Assembly (NCBI GenBank): GCA_013054445.1
Contig: JAAMPI010000505.1
Coordinates: 1 to 34,393 of the forward strand
Origin: Cudoniella acicularis
Taxonomy: Eukaryota; Ascomycota; Leotiomycetes; Helotiales; Helotiaceae
Direction of reading: 5' to 3'
Length of the DNA stretch: 34,393 bases
A program made the position numbers and the translations under genes. A model generated the notes under the pieces. That model was not told the DNA's origin, did not search any database, and was given only the letters and a program-made list of their open reading frames with translations. Of this stretch, positions 9,612-20,555 are shown piece by piece (the first letter of the stretch is position 1; each line of letters opens with the position of its first letter).

Positions 9612-10534
9612 ATGGCTATTACACCCAACACCCCTAAAAACTTTTCAGACTTGCCAGCTGAGCTGCAACTCCAAGTCTGGGAGTCTACCATCACACCACG
9701 CGCCATCTTCCTCTCCGGCCACAGAGAAAGCGACCCAAACCCCGATTCAGAAGACCACTATTCCGATCCCGATTCTCCTTTCTTCCACTCACCAGCCTCT
9801 CCGCCCTCGCCGCCCCCGCTCTCTCATCCACCAACCTCACCTCCCGCAGCACCCTCCAAAACCACTACACCCCCTTCTTCGCCTCCGTCCTCCCCACCAA
9901 AAACCCAATCTACTTCTCCCCTACCATCGACACGCTGGTATTCGACGCCCTCGCCCTCACCCCCGGCTCTTTGTTCTTTGCCCATACCTCCCTGGAAGAC
10001 GGGCAAAAAGTACGCTTCGTGGCCCTGCACAACTGTTGGAGACGTATGTTCCTTGAGGAGGATGGGACATGGTATCCAGACGCTGACTACACAGCTGCAG
10101 TATTTGTTTTCCACATAGTGCTCTAGTTGCCGAATATTGAAGAGGTGAGTTTCCTGGTCACGAACGAGGGGGAGGAAGACGTTCTGGCGAAACTGGATAT
10201 TTGCATCTCCTGGTTCTACGAGGAAAGGGAGGGAGGGATAGAGGGTGTACATCTAAAACTATACGGCGAGTCGGCGATCCCGATGGTGATGCCGAAGGAG
10301 CCGAAGCCGTCGAGTATATGGCGAAAAGAATTCGGGGGGAAAGCGATACCGAAAGTGTTGCCAAAGGTTGGCGTACTGAGTTTTCGAAATTGTAATGGGA
10401 AGACGGAGGAAGGGAGGGAGAGCAGTAAAGAGGAGATGAAGGGGATTTATGAGGTGCTTAATGAGAGGAGGGAGTGGAAGAGGATTGAGATGACGAGGAG
10501 GAGAGTGGCGTTGGGGCATAACTCTAACTGGTAA
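9612..10534 (+). pseudogene. Broken 2EXR-domain gene
   Basis: From ATG 9612 the protein reads FSDLPAELQLQVWESTITPR, the start of a fungal 2EXR domain. From about 9785 the family-like sequence continues only in another frame (LQNHYTPFFASVLP, NPIYFSPTIDTLVFDALAL, KVRFVALHNCWRRMF). Between 9690 and 9885 there is no GT dinucleotide, so an intron cannot explain the switch; an indel of 1 bp (or 2) must. That second frame then meets TAG at 10124-10126, after which LPNIEEVSFLVTNEGEEDV continues in the same frame to the stop at 10532-10534. Thus there is one frameshift and one stop. A 55-bp GT...CTGAC...TAG candidate intron (10072-10126) exists but breaks the frame. Sequencing error at the frameshift is a possible alternative. 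Confidence 0.7.
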
Positions 10535-11133
10535 GCACTATTTAGCGATGATGTCTGGATCTGACGATAGCTCTGAGTGAGGTCTGTAGAGATCGACTTA
10601 AAGCGGAATGGGTGGTGGAGTTAGGATTCTTTATTCGTACTCTTTCTACTTCCTAATTGGAGTCAGTTCCATTTGATATAATTTTCAAGAAAAACCAGCA
10701 GTAGCAATAAAACAATACATTTCCCCTTAAAAAACCTTGATTCGGGTGTTTTCCTAATCTTTCTACTACAAGTTAGTACTTGAAAAAAAAAGGGTATGAT
10801 CAAATAAATTATACGCACTTTTTGTGATATTTACTGCCTTCACTACGCCTTTCTAACTCTCACCCAACTCTATACATAACCCTGACATACATCGAATATA
10901 AGAAATGACACACGCGCCGAGAGGCAGCTACAATGCTAAAAATCCTACATTTGAACCCACCATTTTATCAAGGTATAGTAGGTAAGTTATTTATGTTACA
11001 GCCATCCATGTATCTTCCGAATCATACATACAAATGCCCTCCCACTGTGCCTCCCTACTTGCCTGCCCGCCTTTTGATACACAGTGTTCAAGAGTGAAGA
11101 AAGTGCCATTATCGCACCAACCATCCAACTTAT
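10535..11133. other. Intergenic region
   Basis: 3' side of the 2EXR relic and 3' flank of mL46 (minus). A+T-rich with short A and T runs. No gene or repeat is supported. Confidence 0.5.
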
Positions 11134-12334
11134 CTATCTATCCGCCAACATATTCCTCACACTACTATACAACTTCGGCGAAAAGTTCTTCTCGATTTCC
11201 TCCCGGGTCAACCATTTAAACTCTGTTAGGCCGAATTGGTTATTTGCGAGATTGGCTTGTCCGGCCATGATGCGCGCTTTCATAAAGAAGGTTTTGGAGC
11301 CTTGTCGGAGGAGGGAGGAGGGGTTGTAGTGTGGTTTATTGATGTAGTGGCCGATGGGGACGTGGCCGACGATCCAGGTATTCATGTTTAGGCCGGCAGA
11401 TTGGACAAGGATGCGCTCTGCTGCCTTTACCGTCTTTTGTTAGCACTGTACAAATATAGAATGGGAAAGAGGGGGGACAGACCTGATGTAAATTCTCCCT
11501 TCCAACTAACTCTCCACTCGGAAATCTCCACCCCTCGCCATCCCCCTTCTTGCGTACAACAAGATACAATGTCCTGTCTAGTCTCCTATCCAACTTCTCA
11601 GTATCATTCCTCACATCAGCTATCGTCTTCCTCCTTAATGGCCTCTCCGCCTCCTCATGTCCCTCCACCACCTCCCCAGCCTTAACCTCCACCGCTTGAC
11701 CATCCTTCCCTTCTACCGCTCTAACCATACTATCCTGCACCAGCTTCTCAATCGCCACACTGGGCTCCGCAACACGATCACCAACTAACACCTCATCATT
11801 CCACCCCTCCTTGCCATAGGCCTGATACCCGCCTAACTCTCTCGCAGCCGCCCAATTTCTCTCCTTCGCTTTGAGCTTCCAGTCCGCATCTGCAGGCGTG
11901 TCTTTCTTGAAGTAGAAGTACCGCGTGAAAGGGATCGCGAGCCGCTCATTAAGGCGTTTCTGGTAGAAGAAGAAGGCTTTTTCGAAGGGATCGAGTTTTC
12001 TGGTTAGGAGAGGGGGTCGCGAGAGCACGACGCCCGCTTTGGTGGTGTAGTCGGAGGGGGAGAGGGTTCCTGTTACGGGAGGCAGGGCGGAAATCTTGTG
12101 GTCAAATTGCGTTCCGTCGGTCGTTTTGAGAGCAGCTGCTGCTACGGCATAGCTTCGCGATGTTATTCGTAAGGCAGAGGAGGATTTGGAGATACAGTCG
12201 GAGCAAACTCGTGTTGATCCTGTGGGGTGAAGTTGCGATCAGCTCAGAGCCCAATTGCCTTTTCTTGTCTTGTCAGGGAAAAACTCACGTAGTATAGAAG
12301 CCGCAGCTTTGGTCCCTCTACTGCTAGCCGTCAT
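11134..12334 (-). CDS. Mitochondrial large-subunit ribosomal protein mL46 (Nudix-fold)
   Basis: Structural protein of the mitochondrial large ribosomal subunit (yeast Mrpl17 family). Three exons (12334-12289, 12219-11483, 11424-11134) give 357 residues. The N-terminus MTASSRGTKAAASILR and the following Ser/Arg/Ala-rich stretch look like a mitochondrial presequence. The core carries FYQKRLNERLAIPFTRYFYF, DTPADADWKLKAKER, EGWNDEVL, a Nudix-like RFPSGELVGRENLHQAAER, then GLNMNTWIVGHVPIGHY, FFMKARIMAGQANL and FKWLTREEIEK. Introns are 69 bp (GTGAGT...CAG) and 58 bp (GTCTGT...AAAG; the weaker sites are supported by the perfect HQ-AAER join). The first exon carries only 15 codons, so an internal Met start would lose the presequence. 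Confidence 0.93.
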
Positions 12335-13493
12335 TTCTGCTGTGTGCTACTTCACAAACGTCGTATCAATCAAGCAATTCTAGTTCTCTTCTCTCAGAAC
12401 TTCAACCTCGTTCCCCTACCAAAAAATTCCCCAAACCTGCTGACATAATCACAACCAAGCACATGAGCGCGCCAACCCAAAACAGAGCTATAACCGAACA
12501 AAAAAGCTCAAGCCATCCACTGACCCGAGCTCACACAGCACCAGAACATGAAATTTCTTGCACGCGCCCGAAATCTTCTCTCCTTCACAAACACGACACC
12601 CATTCCTTATCATCAAGACCCGTTTCCACCCAGAACGTCCTGATCATTTACGGGTGCCGAGAGGAAACCATCCACAACCTTTTTTCGCTAGCGGTACCTA
12701 CGTCTTCACCTACGGGAACAGTTAGATAGCGATTGTGGACATGCTCTTCTCTTCCCTCCCCTTCTTTATTTTGACCCAAGACGCGACGAACAGATGTGGA
12801 GAGATGTGATGAGGTTGTGCACAAGGTGGAAGAGCACTGTTGTATAGACTGGGGAGAGAGAAGATTGTAGAGTGCACCCCAGGACCTGTTGATGTTGTGG
12901 TTGTGGTTATAATTTTGCTGTTCTTCAGATGGAGGACAAGCTGTCTCAAAGCTGTGCACGCTTTCACAATGCGCATCTATACAGCAAGCTTTCTATAACT
13001 TGGTCACAAAGAGGCAACGCGCTGGAAAGCTTCCAGCAGCAAATGCAAAGCAAAGCAAAGCAAAGCGCGTTGTCGCAGCAGCATCAAGTTTTTTGTCTCT
13101 GGTGATCAAGTTGAAGCCCTACTCTCCGCTCACTCCGGAGGCCGAACTTGCCGTTCTGTGCAACTTCTTCAAATCGCGCATACTTCTTTTTTCCTTGCAG
13201 TATATATCACGTTCAACTAAGTCTCAAATGCACAATTATCATTTTCACCTCTCGTTTATTGACTTATGATACATATCCTACACAAAATTTGCATATCGCA
13301 AAGCATTGCAGACCATGCATCAATTCTATCGCAATAACGCCGTAATGATTCAAAATTCAGCTTCTAAGCTGGTATATTCAGTACTTGAGATTCAACCCTG
13401 ATGACCTCCCAAATGCAAAGCTACCGGGTATCTAGATTTGCGCCTTCAAACCCAAAGACGCCAATCCTTTATTCGTTGAACATCATAAGTACA
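12335..13493. other. Intergenic region, mL46 promoter side
   Basis: 1.16 kb between the 5' end of mL46 and the 3' end of the RING-PHD gene, both minus strand. It should hold the mL46 promoter and the 3' UTR of the next gene. A short CAAAG tandem repeat lies at 13046-13065. Several open frames of 80-100 codons exist but lack family resemblance, and they overlap one another on both strands. Confidence 0.5.
13046..13065 (+). repeat. CAAAG x4 microsatellite
   Basis: Four perfect tandem copies of CAAAG, preceded by one diverged copy. Intergenic. Confidence 0.85.
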
Positions 13494-15721
13494 TTATCCT
13501 TCGGAAGTTAGAGCCTGGACCGCTGTCGCCACTTCATTAACGGCAATCTTCTCCCATTTCTCTTTTTCTTCAGAGACATCCCGATCTGCAACCATTTCGT
13601 ACAATTTCCTAGAAACATCGCGATTGACATCGGCATACTGCTCTTTGCTGATCTCAGAAGATTTCCAATGTGGTGCAAGGGCAGATTTGACAATCAGATT
13701 GATACTTTCTTTTGCTTGGGCCGACATTGTTGCGCGGACAGGGGACGAGTCTGGTGAACGTGACAAGGCAAGTGGTGTCGGCTTTTGTCGTCTTGGTCGT
13801 GGTTGTCGCACTTCATTCCTCGTTGGGTCTCGATTAGTCATGTCGGAAGTTTCTCCTGGCGATCGATTTGGAGAGTAGTCGGCTCGAGGGTAGATAGGCT
13901 CCACGTGCGAGGTCAATGGACATGGTGATGGGTGTCGTTTCGCAATATGTGGAGGCGGAGTGATAGATGATGCTCGTGGTGTGTGGGATGATGATGGCGA
14001 CGGCGATGCAGCAGGAGATGAATACTCAACAGAAGGACTCGTGACTCGATTTGGTCCTGAAACCGTGGTTGAGCTGAATGCTGTTCTGGAGCTGTCATCG
14101 TCAGATGTTACTCCCATCTCTACTTCTTTAAGAAGAGACGACAAAAAGGATGGTTCGGCCGTGTCGATGACAGGTCGAGTTGGTGGAGATCTAGAATTAC
14201 GGCTACCGTTTATTTGGGGAATTGGCTGTGTCATTGTTGATGAAGATGCTTCGGGAAGTACCCGTCGGGTCCGGGGTCGTTTCAATTTTCGCTCCGGTTC
14301 CCGTGGTTCTGAGCGATCGGCGGGTGATGCTGTAGCTGAATTGGTTGCTGATCTCGATTTTCTCTTTCGACCTCTCGAAGGTTCAGTGTCCATCTCCTTG
14401 GCTTTCTCGAAATCTCCCCATGCTCTCGTTTCCTCTACCGTTTCAGCTGGAGTTGGTGGAGTTCTAGGCCGACGAGTACGTGGAAGATTAGGAGGTGCAG
14501 CAGCTCGGAAGATATCTCTGGCACCTTGTCGACCGGCAATCTCCAGTCTTTGCTGCCACTGTCGGAAGGCTCTTGTTTCATCAGAGGTTCGTCGATGGAG
14601 TCTTCGAAATTCAGTTAGAGCTCCTTCATCGTCCGAGAAGTCCAGGTCCAGACCAGTCGCATCATGAACACGGTTGCTGATGTCATTCCAAGTTCCAACC
14701 CAAAGGTTATGCCTCTCGCGTACTCGATCACGTCGAACCATGGCTTGTGTTCTCGGGCCAAGTCGATAGTTTTCAAATGGACGCATCTCCCTCTCTTCAT
14801 GAGCGGCTTCACCCAAGCCATCATTGTGGCATTCCATGCAGAACCATTGACCACGAGGAACGCCTGAGAGGCCGATACAAAAAGTGTGATATGGGGCGTT
14901 GCATCCATCGCACAAAAGGAGGACATCCTCTCGTTCGGCATTTCCGCATATTGGGCATGGCACACTCTCTTCTTCTTCAACGGCAGCCACAATCCAGTTC
15001 GGATCGAATTCGGTGGATGCACTTTGTTTTTTATCTTCAACTGCATACTCGGATTGAACGGTGCCTGCAAAAATGTATTAGCCTTGAGTTATTGGGGGGT
15101 GTGGGTTGAGTGCAGCCCCTCGTGCGACCCCAGTGAATCGATTTCAGCTTCGAGAGCGACGAGCTGGATTCCGAATGCGGTGCGCATTGCAAAGCAATGC
15201 AATCCAAAGGAAGGATTTGCAGATGTGCGATTTTGAAGGATTTGAGCTTTTAGTAAAGGGAAAGACTTACCATCAACCTTATCCAATACCTCGACTAAAT
15301 TGAACGTCTGGCGACAAATAGGGCAACTATTGGCTTTTTGCGACCACAACCGCAAACATTCGTCGTGAAGAATATGGCCGCAGGGTTTGATGAGAGCGAT
15401 CTGGGCTTGCTTCTCTTCTTGTCCGGGATGCGGGGGTGGAGGTTGTGCATTCGGGTGCGCCCTTTCACCAGCATCCCCAAGAGCTTGGGCAATGGGGTTG
15501 GAAATGTCCGTCAAAAGATCCAAACAGACGATGCATTGATCACCGTCTGCAGAGGAGTCATTTGTGGAATTTTCGGTGTTGGGGGTGGTGGGGAGTTCTG
15601 TGGTCGGGTTCGCCACCTTGCCAGGCCCATTCGCGACTTGAAGATCGTGAACCATGGCGTCAGGGACCATGTCAGAGTCGTCCTCAGCAAAGCTGCTGTG
15701 ATCATCCATGCTTGGCGGCAT
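13494..15721 (-). CDS. RING finger + PHD finger nuclear protein
   Basis: Two exons (15721-15271, 15064-13494; intron 206 bp, GTAAGT...TTTTTGCAG) encode 673 residues. A RING finger has Cys63, Cys66, Cys114, His116, His119, Cys122, Cys133 and Cys136 (CIVC, CGHILHDEC, CPIC). A PHD finger has Cys187, Cys190, Cys202, Cys205, His210, Cys213, Cys226 and Cys229. The family signature SEYAVEDKKQ links the two. The rest is a long Ser/Pro/Arg-rich disordered region with basic runs (GRKRKSRS) and a short conserved helical C-terminus (about LIVKSALAPHWK). The same order occurs in the fission yeast PHD-and-RING protein and animal PHRF1, which act in nuclear transcription-coupled processes, so E3 ligase plus histone-tail reading is likely but inferred. 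Met5 is an alternative start. Confidence 0.92.
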
Positions 15722-17075
15722 ATTTGCGAAATTGATAGTGGGGCTGTGCAGAGGAAGTCATGAAAAAAGGTTTGCGGTAGAGGGGAAATTGTTATTTGGT
15801 GGTGGTGTTGAATACTGTACTGTAGGCGCAGCTCGAGGTTTGGGGACGTGAAGTGGATGAGCGAAAGGGAAGAAGGTGAACCAGCCTTGGAGGCAGAGCA
15901 CCTGCAATGGGGACCGATTTAGCGGCGGGCAGAAGCGAGCCAATCGAGCACGAGCGAATCGTTTATTGCCCCTCCTCGACAAGCGGTCAGCCGTCAATAC
16001 CTTACTACCCAGACAAAGGAGTCAAAAAGACGAGGGAATGTGGTGCTGGTACCCAAGTAGTGAGTTGTTCGAGCGGGTCTGTTGTGGAGAGCGTCAAGAG
16101 GAATGAATCATCCGAAGAGCCTGAATTGTTGGGCGTGTTGTTGCGTGGTGTCTTTCTGTGCCTGTGAAGTCGATTTCGGCGAGGTACCTGAAAAAGGATG
16201 CCAGTGACCAGTAGAGGGGCCGCGTTACCCCGGCCTATCGTGAGGTGTCCAAGATGGGCGACAAGACCTCGCTGAAGTTATTCCGCTATGTCTCCATGGA
16301 CGGAAGTATTGTTCGGAAAATCGAGGGAAAAACTAGCTGGAAATTAGGGGGAGACAAATCGCGGTTTTATAGCAAAAATTAGAGTTGAGTCATGTGACTC
16401 TTCCCATCCATCCTCTAGACGGATATCGATTATCAATGAGATCATGTGGGATTGGATCAGGGTTGCGAGCCTATGTGAGTCACAAGAGAAGAGAGGAAAT
16501 TGGAGACTCAGCAGCAAGACCAGCCTCTTTTAAATGTTTCGAGAAAACAAGGCAGCCAGGAGGCATCTATCCGCCCTGTTTTGGAGAGATGCCTGTAACA
16601 GGTACATGAAGATGCATGGGATATCACGATTTTGATGGTTTTGGAATACTTGATTGGTTGCCTCGTAATTTTATGTTGTGAAGTAGATCGCCTTCGCGTG
16701 ACTTTTCCTAAATCCTTAACTGTCGACACAGTCCCAAGAATCTATGAATCTCGACCGGTCCGAATGAGGTTGCATATAGCGATGAGGCATTCTGGTGCAT
16801 CTCGATCGTGTCCACAACATGGCCAGCCTGCTGTTGCCTACAAACTCGAGTTAAAAAGTCAATACCCAATCACAAACACCTGCTTTCCAAATATTTCAAG
16901 AATTTCCAGGTTCGAAAGATCGCAAGTAGGCACGAGGTAGAATTGGGTCAAGGCGTGATTTTTGAATTGCTTTATTCAGTTCTCATCGAAAAGCGACGTC
17001 GGAGCTCGTAACCGCGAGAGTGTCCGATCCCATACACCTGCAAATGTAGACCGCAAAACCATCCATCTCAACCGT
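15722..17075. other. Intergenic region between the RING-PHD and eL43 genes
   Basis: About 1.35 kb, upstream of the RING-PHD gene and downstream of eL43 (both minus). Frames of 70-100 codons occur in several overlapping phases, none with recognisable content. I see no tRNA or repeat. Confidence 0.5.
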
Positions 17076-17596
17076 CTAAACCTCAGCAATATCCCTCAAT
17101 CGTCGAAGCGTTGATCGCATAGCAGCAGCGGCGGGTGTTCTGTGCGAGGGTTAGTTGAATTCTTGCCAATTTCCTTCGCCCTCATCGAATAAAACATCCG
17201 GCATGATTTTGTACGTACGACACAGTGTAGGCTCCTCCAGCAACGGTCTTTTTGCACGACTTGCAGCTCCAGATTCCCACCGAGTGTCTCTTGACGGTTG
17301 TCTTTCCGCAGAATGTGCAGACATATTTGGCGTGTTGGGTGATTTCCATCTTCTTGACTTGCTTTCGCAGAGAGGCACCGTATCTAAAATCGAAGAAGAG
17401 CCCTGTCAGCTTTCTAATCCCATTGCACTTTCGAATCTGCCATCTGCGGGTGTAATAGTCGTCGACATCGGCTTTGGAAATTTTCGACAGGTAAAATGCG
17501 CGGCGCAGAGAGAAATTCGAGCGCTTCCAGGTCATTGATCACGTACCTTGTACCGTACTTGCCGGTAACGCCGACCTTCTTGGTTCTCTTCGTCAT
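17076..17596 (-). CDS. RPL43: 60S ribosomal protein eL43 (L37a family)
   Basis: Small zinc-binding protein of the cytosolic large ribosomal subunit. Three exons (17596-17547, 17383-17219, 17139-17076) give exactly 92 residues, the family length. Exon 1 is [17 protein letters not shown]; exon 2 continues [20 protein letters not shown]; exon 3 ends [12 protein letters not shown]. The zinc ribbon is Cys39, Cys42, Cys57 and Cys60. Introns are 163 bp and 79 bp, both starting GTACGT. I looked for C/D snoRNA boxes in the first intron and found none convincing. It shares its upstream region with the divergent oxidoreductase gene. Confidence 0.97.
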
Positions 17597-17972
17597 CTTG
17601 GCTGAGGTTGCTGTGATGAACGGTGATTTGGAGATGAAGTTCGATTGATGAGGTTGATTTTGGTCGATAATTTTGAGGTGGCTCTCGCTAATCCAGCGCG
17701 AGCCCTAATTTTGATCGGAGCCTAAGGTTTTAAGGCCGCAAGCTATCGGCGATAATTAACGCCGTTCGACATTCCTTGCTCACCGCAGAAAGCTGCCGAG
17801 GTTCCAATCAACTTGTTTTGGATGCTTTTTCACATTCCATGCGAGGAGCCATGACGACTCGAGAATCATATGATTTTGCAGTACTACCTTCATCCTCAAC
17901 TCCCAATCTGCGTTACTCTCAACCTCATCTTTAATCCTTCAAATCAACAAAACCGTCACATTGTTCTTCGCC
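17597..17972. promoter_or_regulatory. 376-bp bidirectional promoter (eL43 / oxidoreductase)
   Basis: The region separates two start codons on opposite strands. At 17701-17708 it has AGCCCTAA (TTAGGGCT toward eL43), about 105 bp upstream of the eL43 ATG. TTAGGG-type words are bound by Tbf1/telobox factors and are common upstream of ribosomal protein genes in many fungi; the assignment here is inference from one site. Confidence 0.4.
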
Positions 17973-19385
17973 ATGTTAGGCCGAGAATATGATCTTGTTG
18001 TCTTTGGTACCACAGGCTTCACTGGAAAGCTGACGGCTGAGTATATTGCAACTGGTCTACCGACCGACCTTAAATGGGCAATTGCAGGGCGCTCTCAGGC
18101 CAAGCTTGAAGCTGTTGCAGCGGAGTGCAAGACCCTGAATCCTGATAGGACACAACCAGGTAAGCACTCAGGCGGAGTACCCCTGAATTTGATAATCACG
18201 TGCATATATTTCCACCTCGAAACTCAGCTTACATGCGGCAGCCATCGAGATGTGCAGTTTAGAAGCAGAGGAGCTGAATGCTTTAGCCAAGAAATCGACC
18301 CTTCTCATTTCTACTGTTGGCCCATATTCCCTCTACGGAGAGCATGCCTTCAAGGCTTGTGCTGACAATGGCACTCACTATCTTGACATTACAGGAGAGG
18401 CTGTCTGGGTTTCTAGTATGATTAAAAAGTATGAAAGGACAGCGAAAGCTAGCGGCAGTATCATGATACCTCAGATTGGCATAGACTCAGCTCCAGCAGA
18501 TCTTGTCACATGGTCAATTTGCGGCATGATTCGTGAGAAGTTCTCAGCTCCTACTGCAGAAGTTATCATGGCAGTAACTCTTGAGTATGATTCACAGTCT
18601 ATTCCCCTCAGTCAATACATGCTAATTTTGTTGCAGTTCAGCACCTTCCGGGGGTACCATCGGTTCTGTCCTATCAATCTTGGACGTCTACTCTGTCAAA
18701 GAACTCAACGAAGCAAGTAGCCCATTTGCCCTATCACCAATTCCAGGACCAAAAGTCAAATCCGCAGTACCATGGACAACGAGGCTCTTCGGAGTTCGAG
18801 CAGTTCCCGACCTTGGTGTCCTCACAACTTACATATTCGAAGCAGCCGACAGACCTCTGGTACAACGAACCTGGGGTTTACTCGGAGGGCCTAATTTCTA
18901 CGGCCCAAACTTCCAGTTCAACGAGTACTTGAAAACAAGAAATCACCTTACAGCCGTGCTCACGCATATTGCAATGGTTGTCGGGTCAATATTTCTCCTC
19001 GTCCCTTTCCTCCGAACATTTTTGAAGACGCAGGTGGTCCAACCTGGAGATGGTCCATCAAAGGAGCAAGCGAAAAAAGGAAAGGTCGTTTTCCAAGCTA
19101 TTGGCACGCCCGATGTGGCGAGTCCAAATCCACCAAGAGCTGTCTGCAAAGCTCTTTATCGTGGAGGTGCATATGAATGTAAGTCCTCGCTGTTATCTAA
19201 TCGAACCCTGTTGCTAATAAATACAAGTGACTGCTATCATCGTTGCTTCAGCTGCCATTTCAGTTCTTCGAGATCGACATAAGATCTCTGGTGGAATATA
19301 CACACCCGCTTGTCTCGGACAGAAATTCATTGATCGTTTAGACGAGGCGGGCTTTAAGTTCGAGAAGAAAATCTATGAGAACTGA
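17973..19385 (+). CDS. Saccharopine dehydrogenase-like oxidoreductase (SCCPDH-type)
   Basis: Four exons (17973-18159, 18242-18584, 18637-19178, 19228-19385) encode 409 residues, near the usual length for this family. The Rossmann start is YDLVVFGTTGFTGKLTAEYI (GxxGxTG). Further conserved blocks are WAIAGRSQAKLE, STVGPYSLYGEHAFKACADN, GTHYLDITGE, IPQIGIDSAPADL and APSGGTIGSV. A hydrophobic segment (AMVVGSIFLLVPFL) sits mid to late and the protein ends YTPACLGQKFIDRL, as in fungal and animal SCCPDH-like proteins associated with membranes or lipid droplets. It is not the lysine-pathway saccharopine reductase; substrate and direction are unknown. ATG 17973 is used because the in-frame TTG four codons upstream is not a plausible start. 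Confidence 0.9.
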
Positions 19386-20555
19386 AATAGGATAGGATAG
19401 ACCATGCACATGATTTGGAAAGCAGTCAGGGTATCCGGGGACATTATTAGAGTACGTACTTTCTCCTCTGTTAAATATCAGAATATTGATGACGATAGCA
19501 AGCTGTAGCCACAAAATCATAAAATTGTTGAAAATTTTCCTTTCTCAAAGCCTCGTCTCTGAAAATTTCCTTAACACTGAGTACATTCGATCCAACGAAA
19601 TGTATTGCACCTGCAGCTGCAGTGTAACCAGTAGAGGTGGGGCTGCCAATTTGGTGGCTTATTAGCCCCCCTTATACGTTGTTGTTCCCAGGCTCTTTCA
19701 GCCTCACCCGCAACTTTTGACAGCTAGCCTAGAGCCCCCAATACACAGGTAAACCCCAGAGCCACATCTAGGAAGATCAAAATCCCACCGACTTGCAATA
19801 TTAGTTCACGACCCCGGAAACAAAGCTAAATCTCAGAGCCTCGTTCGAAATCTCATGGATATTATTTGCGGATTTGGCTCAAAAGAAGGCTGCGAGTTTA
19901 CTTTTTATAGCAGCCATCCTGGGTTTGAGTCACGTTTCCATTACTCATCGCGATACTCCAAGTTCGCTCCCCGGGCGTTATGCCACAGTGCGCAAAATCC
20001 CCTCAAAACTCATCCAATGGATTTGCGTCGTCCACGAGACATACAGAATAGTCAATAACTCGTGGGCCTTTGTAAATGCACCCTCTTCTGTTTTTAGACC
20101 ACACCTCTTGCTGCTTGCGGTCACCGAGACGCCACCACTACATGCCATTAGCCTACCAGTCCATCGAAATTTCAATCCCACCAGCTGCAGCATTAGATGT
20201 AGGACAGAAACGCGCGCGTCTCCATGGCTCGAATGTAAGGCAAATAACGTTCCTACTGCCTGGAAAGCGTTGCTATTTGCCTTGCGCTCGGCGCTAGCAT
20301 ACCTCCGAGCATAGTGAGTAATAGTATGACATAAAATTGAGGCTCTGCTTTTGGTGTCTTGCCCCGCATCTGCTGGATAAACATTATTCACGCACCTCCG
20401 TTTCTGGCATTTCAGATCTTGTCCCCATCTCTACCCCCGAAATAACCTCGTTCTACTTGGATATGACAACTGCAAGTCTCCTTTCTTGACCTCTCTGTCA
20501 TTTGGCAGTCGTTTCTGCATAATTGACTGTCCATTTCTAATACTCAACGCGCCAG
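19386..20555. other. Intergenic region upstream of the MFS transporter
   Basis: About 1.1 kb, including the transporter promoter and probably its first exon. A candidate first exon is ATG-GCT-CGA-AT at 20224-20234, followed by GTAAGG. It would join in frame to acceptors at 20563 or 20566 through a roughly 330-bp intron. Other open frames here lack recognisable content. Confidence 0.4.

Noticed and set aside
10072..10126. 55-bp intron in the 2EXR gene (GTATCC, CTGAC branch, CTCTAG)
   Set aside because: Signals look fair, but removing it puts the downstream NIEEVSF block out of frame, whereas direct read-through keeps it in frame apart from the TAG.
12463..12976. Overlapping open frames on both strands between mL46 and the RING-PHD gene
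   Set aside because: Low-complexity content, no homology that I recognise, and mutually overlapping; treated as non-coding.
17384..17546. C/D-box snoRNA inside the first intron of eL43
   Set aside because: No RTGATGA box properly paired with a CTGA box and terminal stem could be found.
19874..20314. 147-codon open frame with a hydrophobic start
   Set aside because: It begins at TTG rather than ATG, overlaps other frames of similar length on both strands, and has no recognisable domain.
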